A DNA stretch of 64,000 bases from positions 1,507,143-1,571,142 of the forward strand of contig NC_090168.1 in NCBI RefSeq assembly GCF_017916325.1. The letters are read 5' to 3'. The notes beneath the pieces are model-generated. The model was given only the letters and a program-made list of their open reading frames with translations, searched no databases and was not told where the DNA came from. A program made the position numbers and the translations under genes. This DNA comes from Leishmania martiniquensis. Taxonomy: Eukaryota > Euglenozoa > Kinetoplastea > Trypanosomatida > Trypanosomatidae. Shown piece after piece: positions 10,201-22,200 of the stretch (its first letter is position 1; the number at the start of each line of letters is the position of its first letter).

Positions 10201-13200
10201 CGGCGTGCCTGCGTCTGTCGAGACGCCGCCTGCACGCGAGCTGGCGCACCGTCCCTCGGAGCTGCAGGGCTACTCGCGCTACGACCTCGCAGACGCGGAG
10301 AGCGCAGTGCTGCATGAGCAGGAGGAGGAGGCACCGAGGGGCACACACGTCGCCACGCTTGCGGGGGCGCCTGCCCGGCTGACGGTGACGAAGCACCGCG
10401 TCCGCCTGGAGGGCGACGCCTGGGCAGGCGTGCTGCTGAAGTGGCGCGACCTGCTCATGCAGGAGCTCACCAGCGACGTCTGCGATGCCACGGCGCTGCA
10501 GCCAGCGTCGGTGCAGCAGCTGGTGCTCACAGTTGGCAGCCTCATCGCCGACTTCGAGCTGGCGCACGACGGTCTCGCTGCGGATAGCGCTCGATGAGCA
10601 GCTGGCCGACGCGCCCTTCACCCGCACGTGGGTCCTGTACCAGCGCCATGTGGAGCGGGAGGCGACGCCGGTGGCCGCCGCTGCGCCGCTCGCTGCCCTC
10701 CACGAGTCCGAGAGCTTCATGTCGCTCGAGACCGAGGAGCAGCCGCCTGCGCCACACCGTGTCGGCACGCCGGAGGAGCTACTGCCTGCTGTGCAGCAAG
10801 GGGTGGCGCCGCTCGCTGCCCTCTGCGACGCCGAGAGCTTCATGTCGCTGGAGGGCGAACCACTGCAGGGGGCGCGGCAGTCCGGCCCGCCGCAGGAGGC
10901 CGGCGTGCCTGCGTCTGTCGAGACGCCGCCTGCACGCGAGCTGGCGCACCGTCCCTCGGAGCTGCAGGGCTACTCGCGCTACGACCTCGCAGACGCGGAG
11001 AGCGCAGTGCTGCATGAGCAGGAGGAGGAGGCACCGAGGGGCACACACGTCGCCACGCTTGCGGGGGCGCCTGCCCGGCTGACGGTGACGAAGCACCGCG
11101 TCCGCCTGGAGGGCGACGCCTGGGCAGGCGTGCTGCTGAAGTGGCGCGACCTGCTCATGCAGGAGCTCACCAGCGACGTCTGCGATGCCACGGCGCTGCA
11201 GCCAGCGTCGGTGCAGCAGCTGGTGCTCACAGTTGGCAGCCTCATCGCCGACTTCGAGCTGGCGCACGAAGGTCTCGCGCGGATAACCCTCAATCATCAG
11301 CTGGCCGACGCGCCCTTCACCCGCACGTGGGCCCTGTACCAGCGCCATGTGGAGCGGGAGGCGACGCCGGTGGCCGCCGCTGCGCCGCTCGCTGCCCTCC
11401 ACGAGTCCGAGAGCTTCATGTCGCTCGAGACCGAGGAGCAGCCGCCTGCGCCGCACCGTGTCGGCACGCCGGAGGAGCTACTGCCTGCTGTGCAGCAAGG
11501 GGTGGCGCCGCTCGCTGCCCTCTGCGACGCCGAGAGCTTCATGTCGCTGGAGGGCGAACCACTGCAGGGGGCGCGGCAGTCCGGCCCGCCGCAGGAGGCC
11601 GGCGTGCCTGCGTCTGTCGAGACGCCGCCTGCACGCGAGCTGGCGCACCGTCCCTCGGAGCTGCAGGGCTACTCGCGCTACGACCTCGCAGACGCGGAGA
11701 GCGCAGTGCTGCATGAGCAGGAGGAGGAAGCACCGAGGGGCACACACGTCGCCACGCTTGCGGGGGCGCCTGCCCGGCTGACGGTGACGAAGCACCGCGT
11801 CCGCCTGGAGGGCGACGCCTGGGCAGGCGTGCTGCTGAAGTGGCGCGACCTGCTCATGCAGGAGCTCACCAGCGACGTCTGCGATGCCACGGCGCTGCAG
11901 CCAGCGTCGGTGCAGCAGCTGGTGCTCACAGTTGGCAGCCTCATCGCCGACTTCGAGCTGGCGCACGAAGGTCTCGCGCGGATAACCCTCAATCATCAGC
12001 TGGCCGACGCGCCCTTCACCCGCACGTGGGCCCTGTACCAGCGCCATGTGGAGCGGGAGGCGACGCCGGTGGCCGCCGCTGCGCCGCTCGCTGCCCTCCA
12101 CGAGTCCGAGAGCTTCATGTCGCTCGAGACCGAGGAGCAGCCGCCTGCGCCACACCGTGTCGGCACGCCGGAGGAGCTACTGCCTGCTGTGCAGCAAGGG
12201 GTGGCGCCGCTCGCTGCCCTCTGCGACGCCGAGAGCTTCATGTCGCTGGAGGGCGAACCACTGCAGGGGGCGCGGCAGTCCGGCCCGCCGCAGGAGGCCG
12301 GCGTGCCTGCGTCTGTCGAGACGCCGCCTGCACGCGAGCTGGCGCACCGTCCCTCGGAGCTGCAGGGCTACTCGCGCTACGACCTCGCAGACGCGGAGAG
12401 CGCAGTGCTGCATGAGCAGGAGGAGGAGGCACCGAGGGGCACACACGTCGCCACGCTTGCGGGGGCGCCTGCCCGGCTGACGGTGACGAAGCACCGCGTC
12501 CGCCTGGAGGGCGACGCCTGGGCAGGCGTGCTGCTGAAGTGGCGCGACCTGCTCATGCAGGAGCTCACCAGCGACGTCTGCGATGCCACGGCGCTGCAGC
12601 CAGCGTCGGTGCAGCAGCTGGTGCTCACAGTTGGCAGCCTCATCGCCGACTTCGAGCTGGCGCACGAAGGTCTCGCGCGGATAACCCTCAATCATCAGCT
12701 GGCCGACGCGCCCTTCACCCGCACGTGGGCCCTGTACCAGCGCCATGTGGAGCGGGAGGCGACGCCGGTGGCCGCCGCTGCGCCGCTCGCTGCCCTCCAC
12801 GAGTCCGAGAGCTTCATGTCGCTCGAGACCGAGGAGCAGCCGCCTGCGCCGCACCGTGTCGGCACGCCGGAGGAGCTACTGCCTGCTGTGCAGCAAGGGG
12901 TGGCGCCGCTCGCTGCCCTCTGCGACGCCGAGAGCTTCATGTCGCTGGAGGGCGAACCACTGCAGGGGGCGCGGCAGTCCGGCCCGCCGCAGGAGGCCGG
13001 CGTGCCTGCGTCTGTCGAGACGCCGCCTGCACGCGAGCTGGCGCACCGTCCCTCGGAGCTGCAGGGCTACTCGCGCTACGACCTCGCAGACGCGGAGAGC
13101 GCAGTGCTGCATGAGCAGGAGGAGGAAGCACCGAGGGGCACACACGTCGCCACGCTTGCGGGGGCGCCTGCCCGGCTGACGGTGACGAAGCACCGCGTCC

Positions 13201-16200
13201 GCCTGGAGGGCGACGCCTGGGCAGGCGTGCTGCTGAAGTGGCGCGACCTGCTCATGCAGGAGCTCACCAGCGACGTCTGCGATGCCACGGCGCTGCAGCC
13301 AGCGTCGGTGCAGCAGCTGGTGCTCACAGTTGGCAGCCTCATCGCCGACTTCGAGCTGGCGCACGACGGCCTCTCTGCGGAGAGGCTGGATGAGCAGCTG
13401 GCCGACGCGCCCTTCACCCGCACGTGGGTCCTGTACCAGCGCCATGTGGAGCGGGAGGCGACGCCGGTGGCCGCCGCTGCGCCGCTCGCTGCCCTCCACG
13501 AGTCCGAGAGCTTCATGTCGCTCGAGACCGAGGAGCAGCCGCCTGCGCCACACCGTGTCGGCACGCCGGAGGAGCTACTGCCTGCTGTGCAGCAAGGGGT
13601 GGCGCCGCTCGCTGCCCTCTGCGACGCCGAGAGCTTCATGTCGCTGGAGGGCGAACCACTGCAGGGGGCGCGGCAGTCCGGCCCGCCGCAGGAGGCCGGC
13701 GTGCCTGCGTCTGTCGAGACGCCGCCTGCACGCGAGCTGGCGCACCGTCCCTCGGAGCTGCAGGGCTACTCGCGCTACGACCTCGCAGACGCGGAGAGCG
13801 CAGTGCTGCATGAGCAGGAGGAGGAGGCACCGAGGGGCACACACGTCGCCACGCTTGCGGGGGCGCCTGCCCGGCTGACGGTGACGAAGCACCGCGTCCG
13901 CCTGGAGGGCGACGCCTGGGCAGGCGTGCTGCTGAAGTGGCGCGACCTGCTCATGCAGGAGCTCACCAGCGACGTCTGCGATGCCACGGCGCTGCAGCCA
14001 GCGTCGGTGCAGCAGCTGGTGCTCACAGTTGGCAGCCTCATCGCCGACTTCGAGCTGGCGCACGACGGCCTCGCTGCGGAGAACGCTGGATGATCAGCTG
14101 GCCGACGCGCCCTTCACCCGCACGTGGGTCCTGTACCAGCGCCATGTGGAGCGGGAGGCGACGCCGGTGGCCGCCGCTGCGCCGCTCGCTGCCCTCCACG
14201 AGTCCGAGAGCTTCATGTCGCTCGAGACCGAGGAGCAGCCGCCTGCGCCACACCGTGTCGGCACGCCGGAGGAGCTACTGCCTGCTGTGCAGCAAGGGGT
14301 GGCGCCGCTCGCTGCCCTCTGCGACGCCGAGAGCTTCATGTCGCTGGAGGGCGAACCACTGCAGGGGGCGCGGCAGTCCGGCCCGCCGCAGGAGGCCGGC
14401 GTGCCTGCGTCTGTCGAGACGCCGCCTGCACGCGAGCTGGCGCACCGTCCCTCGGAGCTGCAGGGCTACTCGCGCTACGACCTCGCAGACGCGGAGAGCG
14501 CAGTGCTGCATGAGCAGGAGGAGGAAGCACCGAGGGGCACACACGTCGCCACGCTTGCGGGGGCGCCTGCCCGGCTGACGGTGACGAAGCACCGCGTCCG
14601 CCTGGAGGGCGACGCCTGGGCAGGCGTGCTGCTGAAGTGGCGCGACCTGCTCATGCAGGAGCTCACCAGCGACGTCTGCGATGCCACGGCGCTGCAGCCA
14701 GCGTCGGTGCAGCAGCTGGTGCTCACAGTTGGCAGCCTCATCGCCGACTTCGAGCTGGCGCACGACGGCCTCTCTGCGGAGAGGCTGGATGAGCAGCTGG
14801 CCGACGCGCCCTTCACCCGCACGTGGGTCCTGTACCAGCGCCATGTGGAGCGGGAGGCGACGCCGGTGGCCGCCGCTGCGCCGCTCGCTGCCCTCCACGA
14901 GTCCGAGAGCTTCATGTCGCTCGAGACCGAGGAGCAGCCGCCTGCGCCGCACCGTGTCGGCACGCCGGAGGAGCTACTGCCTGCTGTGCAGCAAGGGGTG
15001 GCGCCGCTCGCTGCCCTCTGCGACGCCGAGAGCTTCATGTCGCTGGAGGGCGAACCACTGCAGGGGGCGCGGCAGTCCGGCCCGCCGCAGGAGGCCGGCG
15101 TGCCTGCGTCTGTCGAGACGCCGCCTGCACGCGAGCTGGCGCACCGTCCCTCGGAGCTGCAGGGCTACTCGCGCTACGACCTCGCAGACGCGGAGAGCGC
15201 AGTGCTGCATGAGCAGGAGGAGGAGGCACCGAGGGGCACACACGTCGCCACGCTTGCGGGGGCGCCTGCCCGGCTGACGGTGACGAAGCACCGCGTCCGC
15301 CTGGAGGGCGACGCCTGGGCAGGCGTGCTGCTGAAGTGGCGCGACCTGCTCATGCAGGAGCTCACCAGCGACGTCTGCGATGCCACGGCGCTGCAGCCAG
15401 CGTCGGTGCAGCAGCTGGTGCTCACAGTTGGCAGCCTCATCGCCGACTTCGAGCTGGCGCACGACGGTCTCTCTGCGGAGAGGCCTGGATGAGCAGCTGG
15501 CCGACGCGCCCTTCACCCGCACGTGGGTCCTGTACCAGCGCCATGTGGAGCGGGAGGCGACGCCGGTGGCCGCCGCTGCGCCGCTCGCTGCCCTCCACGA
15601 GTCCGAGAGCTTCATGTCGCTCGAGACCGAGGAGCAGCCGCCTGCGCCGCACCGTGTCGGCACGCCGGAGGAGCTACTGCCTGCTGTGCAGCAAGGGGTG
15701 GCGCCGCTCGCTGCCCTCTGCGACGCCGAGAGCTTCATGTCGCTGGAGGGCGAACCACTGCAGGGGGCGCGGCAGTCCGGCCCGCCGCAGGAGGCCGGCG
15801 TGCCTGCGTCTGTCGAGACGCCGCCTGCACGCGAGCTGGCGCACCGTCCCTCGGAGCTGCAGGGCTACTCGCGCTACGACCTCGCAGACGCGGAGAGCGC
15901 AGTGCTGCATGAGCAGGAGGAGGAAGCACCGAGGGGCACACACGTCGCCACGCTTGCGGGGGCGCCTGCCCGGCTGACGGTGACGAAGCACCGCGTCCGC
16001 CTGGAGGGCGACGCCTGGGCAGGCGTGCTGCTGAAGTGGCGCGACCTGCTCATGCAGGAGCTCACCAGCGACGTCTGCGATGCCACGGCGCTGCAGCCAG
16101 CGTCGGTGCAGCAGCTGGTGCTCACAGTTGGCAGCCTCATCGCCGACTTCGAGCTGGCGCACGAAGGTCTCGCTGCGGATAACCCTCGATCATCAGCTGG

Positions 16201-19200
16201 CCGACGCGCCCTTCACCCGCACGTGGGCCCTGTACCAGCGCCATGTGGAGCGGGAGGCGACGCCGGTGGCCGCCGCTGCGCCGCTCGCTGCCCTCCACGA
16301 GTCCGAGAGCTTCATGTCGCTCGAGACCGAGGAGCAGCCGCCTGCGCCGCACCGTGTCGGCACGCCGGAGGAGCTACTGCCTGCTGTGCAGCAAGGGGTG
16401 GCGCCGCTCGCTGCCCTCTGCGACGCCGAGAGCTTCATGTCGCTGGAGGGCGAACCACTGCAGGGGGCGCGGCAGTCCGGCCCGCCGCAGGAGGCCGGCG
16501 TGCCTGCGTCTGTCGAGACGCCGCCTGCACGCGAGCTGGCGCACCGTCCCTCGGAGCTGCAGGGCTACTCGCGCTACGACCTCGCAGACGCGGAGAGCGC
16601 AGTGCTGCATGAGCAGGAGGAGGAGGCACCGAGGGGCACACACGTCGCCACGCTTGCGGGGGCGCCTGCCCGGCTGACGGTGACGAAGCACCGCGTCCGC
16701 CTGGAGGGCGACGCCTGGGCAGGCGTGCTGCTGAAGTGGCGCGACCTGCTCATGCAGGAGCTCACCAGCGACGTCTGCGATGCCACGGCGCTGCAGCCAG
16801 CGTCGGTGCAGCAGCTGGTGCTCACAGTTGGCAGCCTCATCGCCGACTTCGAGCTGGCGCACGAAGGTCTCGCGCGGATAACCCTCAATCATCAGCTGGC
16901 CGACGCGCCCTTCACCCGCACGTGGGTCCTGTACCAGCGCCATGTGGAGCGGGAGGCGACGCCGGTGGCCGCCGCTGCGCCGCTCGCTGCCCTCCACGAG
17001 TCCGAGAGCTTCATGTCGCTCGAGACCGAGGAGCAGCCGCCTGCGCCACACCGTGTCGGCACGCCGGAGGAGCTACTGCCTGCTGTGCAGCAAGGGGTGG
17101 CGCCGCTCGCTGCCCTCTGCGACGCCGAGAGCTTCATGTCGCTGGAGGGCGAACCACTGCAGGGGGCGCGGCAGTCCGGCCCGCCGCAGGAGGCCGGCGT
17201 GCCTGCGTCTGTCGAGACGCCGCCTGCACGCGAGCTGGCGCACCGTCCCTCGGAGCTGCAGGGCTACTCGCGCTACGACCTCGCAGACGCGGAGAGCGCA
17301 GTGCTGCATGAGCAGGAGGAGGAGGCACCGAGGGGCACACACGTCGCCACGCTTGCGGGGGCGCCTGCCCGGCTGACGGTGACGAAGCACCGCGTCCGCC
17401 TGGAGGGCGACGCCTGGGCAGGCGTGCTGCTGAAGTGGCGCGACCTGCTCATGCAGGAGCTCACCAGCGACGTCTGCGATGCCACGGCGCTGCAGCCAGC
17501 GTCGGTGCAGCAGCTGGTGCTCACAGTTGGCAGCCTCATCGCCGACTTCGAGCTGGCGCACGACGGCCTCTCTGCGGAGAGGCTGGATGAGCAGCTGGCC
17601 GACGCGCCCTTCACCCGCACGTGGGTCCTGTACCAGCGCCATGTGGAGCGGGAGGCGACGCCGGTGGCCGCCGCTGCGCCGCTCGCTGCCCTCCACGAGT
17701 CCGAGAGCTTCATGTCGCTCGAGACCGAGGAGCAGCCGCCTGCGCCGCACCGTGTCGGCACGCCGGAGGAGCTACTGCCTGCTGTGCAGCAAGGGGTGGC
17801 GCCGCTCGCTGCCCTCTGCGACGCCGAGAGCTTCATGTCGCTGGAGGGCGAACCACTGCAGGGGGCGCGGCAGTCCGGCCCGCCGCAGGAGGCCGGCGTG
17901 CCTGCGTCTGTCGAGACGCCGCCTGCACGCGAGCTGGCGCACCGTCCCTCGGAGCTGCAGGGCTACTCGCGCTACGACCTCGCAGACGCGGAGAGCGCAG
18001 TGCTGCATGAGCAGGAGGAGGAAGCACCGAGGGGCACACACGTCGCCACGCTTGCGGGGGCGCCTGCCCGGCTGACGGTGACGAAGCACCGCGTCCGCCT
18101 GGAGGGCGACGCCTGGGCAGGCGTGCTGCTGAAGTGGCGCGACCTGCTCATGCAGGAGCTCACCAGCGACGTCTGCGATGCCACGGCGCTGCAGCCAGCG
18201 TCGGTGCAGCAGCTGGTGCTCACAGTTGGCAGCCTCATCGCCGACTTCGAGCTGGCGCACGACGGCCTCGCTGCGGAGAGGCTGGATGAGCAGCTGGCCG
18301 ACGCGCCCTTCACCCGCACGTGGGTCCTGTACCAGCGCCATGTGGAGCGGGAGGCGACGCCGGTGGCCGCCGCTGCGCCGCTCGCTGCCCTCCACGAGTC
18401 CGAGAGCTTCATGTCGCTCGAGACCGAGGAGCAGCCGCCTGCGCCGCACCGTGTCGGCACGCCGGAGGAGCTACTGCCTGCTGTGCAGCAAGGGGTGGCG
18501 CCGCTCGCTGCCCTCTGCGACGCCGAGAGCTTCATGTCGCTGGAGGGCGAACCACTGCAGGGGGCGCGGCAGTCCGGCCCGCCGCAGGAGGCCGGCGTGC
18601 CTGCGTCTGTCGAGACGCCGCCTGCACGCGAGCTGGCGCACCGTCCCTCGGAGCTGCAGGGCTACTCGCGCTACGACCTCGCAGACGCGGAGAGCGCAGT
18701 GCTGCATGAGCAGGAGGAGGAAGCACCGAGGGGCACACACGTCGCCACGCTTGCGGGGGCGCCTGCCCGGCTGACGGTGACGAAGCACCGCGTCCGCCTG
18801 GAGGGCGACGCCTGGGCAGGCGTGCTGCTGAAGTGGCGCGACCTGCTCATGCAGGAGCTCACCAGCGACGTCTGCGATGCCACGGCGCTGCAGCCAGCGT
18901 CGGTGCAGCAGCTGGTGCTCACAGTTGGCAGCCTCATCGCCGACTTCGAGCTGGCGCACGACGGCCTCTCTGCGGAGAGGCTGGATGAGCAGCTGGCCGA
19001 CGCGCCCTTCACCCGCACGTGGGTCCTGTACCAGCGCCATGTGGAGCGGGAGGCGACGCCGGTGGCCGCCGCTGCGCCGCTCGCTGCCCTCCACGAGTCC
19101 GAGAGCTTCATGTCGCTCGAGACCGAGGAGCAGCCGCCTGCGCCGCACCGTGTCGGCACGCCGGAGGAGCTACTGCCTGCTGTGCAGCAAGGGGTGGCGC

Positions 19201-22200
19201 CGCTCGCTGCCCTCTGCGACGCCGAGAGCTTCATGTCGCTGGAGGGCGAACCACTGCAGGGGGCGCGGCAGTCCGGCCCGCCGCAGGAGGCCGGCGTGCC
19301 TGCGTCTGTCGAGACGCCGCCTGCACGCGAGCTGGCGCACCGTCCCTCGGAGCTGCAGGGCTACTCGCGCTACGACCTCGCAGACGCGGAGAGCGCAGTG
19401 CTGCATGAGCAGGAGGAGGAAGCACCGAGGGGCACACACGTCGCCACGCTTGCGGGGGCGCCTGCCCGGCTGACGGTGACGAAGCACCGCGTCCGCCTGG
19501 AGGGCGACGCCTGGGCAGGCGTGCTGCTGAAGTGGCGCGACCTGCTCATGCAGGAGCTCACCAGCGACGTCTGCGATGCCACGGCGCTGCAGCCAGCGTC
19601 GGTGCAGCAGCTGGTGCTCACAGTTGGCAGCCTCATCGCCGACTTCGAGCTGGCGCACGACGGCCTCTCTGCGGAGAGGCTGGATGAGCAGCTGGCCGAC
19701 GCGCCCTTCACCCGCACGTGGGTCCTGTACCAGCGCCATGTGGAGCGGGAGGCGACGCCGGTGGCCGCCGCTGCGCCGCTCGCTGCCCTCCACGAGTCCG
19801 AGAGCTTCATGTCGCTCGAGACCGAGGAGCAGCCGCCTGCGCCGCACCGTGTCGGCACGCCGGAGGAGCTACTGCCTGCTGTGCAGCAAGGGGTGGCGCC
19901 GCTCGCTGCCCTCTGCGACGCCGAGAGCTTCATGTCGCTGGAGGGCGAACCACTGCAGGGGGCGCGGCAGTCCGGCCCGCCGCAGGAGGCCGGCGTGCCT
20001 GCGTCTGTCGAGACGCCGCCTGCACGCGAGCTGGCGCACCGTCCCTCGGAGCTGCAGGGCTACTCGCGCTACGACCTCGCAGACGCGGAGAGCGCAGTGC
20101 TGCATGAGCAGGAGGAGGAGGCACCGAGGGGCACACACGTCGCCACGCTTGCGGGGGCGCCTGCCCGGCTGACGGTGACGAAGCACCGCGTCCGCCTGGA
20201 GGGCGACGCCTGGGCAGGCGTGCTGCTGAAGTGGCGCGACCTGCTCATGCAGGAGCTCACCAGCGACGTCTGCGATGCCACGGCGCTGCAGCCAGCGTCG
20301 GTGCAGCAGCTGGTGCTCACAGTTGGCAGCCTCATCGCCGACTTCGAGCTGGCGCACGACGGCCTCTCTGCGGAGAGGCTGGATGAGCAGCTGGCCGACG
20401 CGCCCTTCACCCGCACGTGGGTCCTGTACCAGCGCCATGTGGAGCGGGAGGCGACGCCGGTGGCCGCCGCTGCGCCGCTCGCTGCCCTCCACGAGTCCGA
20501 GAGCTTCATGTCGCTCGAGACCGAGGAGCAGCCGCCTGCGCCGCACCGTGTCGGCACGCCGGAGGAGCTACTGCCTGCTGTGCAGCAAGGGGTGGCGCCG
20601 CTCGCTGCCCTCTGCGACGCCGAGAGCTTCATGTCGCTGGAGGGCGAACCACTGCAGGGGCGCGGCAGTCCGGCCCGCCGCAGGAGGCCGGCGTGCCTGC
20701 GTCTGTCGAGACGCCGCCTGCACGCGAGCTGGCGCACCGTCCCTCGGAGCTGCAGGGCTACTCGCGCTACGACCTCGCAGACGCGGAGAGCGCAGTGCTG
20801 CATGAGCAGGAGGAGGAGGCACCGAGGGGCACACACGTCGCCACGCTTGCGGGGGCGCCTGCCCGGCTGACGGTGACGAAGCACCGCGTCCGCCTGGAGG
20901 GCGACGCCTGGGCAGGCGTGCTGCTGAAGTGGCGCGACCTGCTCATGCAGGAGCTCACCAGCGACGTCTGCGATGCCACGGCGCTGCAGCCAGCGTCGGT
21001 GCAGCAGCTGGTGCTCACAGTTGGCAGCCTCATCGCCGACTTCGAGCTGGCGCACGACGGCCTCTCTGCGGAGAGGCTGGATGAGCAGCTGGCCGACGCG
21101 CCCTTCACCCGCACGTGGGTCCTGTACCAGCGCCATGTGGAGCGGGAGGCGACGCCGGTGGCCGCCGCTGCGCCGCTCGCTGCCCTCCACGAGTCCGAGA
21201 GCTTCATGTCGCTCGAGACCGAGGAGCAGCCGCCTGCGCCGCACCGTGTCGGCACGCCGGAGGAGCTACTGCCTGCTGTGCAGCAAGGGGTGGCGCCGCT
21301 CGCTGCCCTCTGCGACGCCGAGAGCTTCATGTCGCTGGAGGGCGAACCACTGCAGGGGGCGCGGCAGTCCGGCCCGCCGCAGGAGGCCGGCGTGCCTGCG
21401 TCTGTCGAGACGCCGCCTGCACGCGAGCTGGCGCACCGTCCCTCGGAGCTGCAGGGCTACTCGCGCTACGACCTCGCAGACGCGGAGAGCGCAGTGCTGC
21501 ATGAGCAGGAGGAGGAGGCACCGAGGGGCACACACGTCGCCACGCTTGCGGGGGCGCCTGCCCGGCTGACGGTGACGAAGCACCGCGTCCGCCTGGAGGG
21601 CGACGCCTGGGCAGGCGTGCTGCTGAAGTGGCGCGACCTGCTCATGCAGGAGCTCACCAGCGACGTCTGCGATGCCACGGCGCTGCAGCCAGCGTCGGTG
21701 CAGCAGCTGGTGCTCACAGTTGGCAGCCTCATCGCCGACTTCGAGCTGGCGCACGACGGCCTCTCTGCGGAGAGGCTGGATGAGCAGCTGGCCGACGCGC
21801 CCTTCACCCGCACGTGGGTCCTGTACCAGCGCCATGTGGAGCGGGAGGCGACGCCGGTGGCCGCCGCTGCGCCGCTCGCTGCCCTCCACGAGTCCGAGAG
21901 CTTCATGTCGCTCGAGACCGAGGAGCAGCCGCCTGCGCCACACCGTGTCGGCACGCCGGAGGAGCTACTGCCTGCTGTGCAGCAAGGGGTGGCGCCGCTC
22001 GCTGCCCTCTGCGACGCCGAGAGCTTCATGTCGCTGGAGGGCGAACCACTGCAGGGGGCGCGGCAGTCCGGCCCGCCGCAGGAGGCCGGCGTGCCTGCGT
22101 CTGTCGAGACGCCGCCTGCACGCGAGCTGGCGCACCGTCCCTCGGAGCTGCAGGGCTACTCGCGCTACGACCTCGCAGACGCGGAGAGCGCAGTGCTGCA

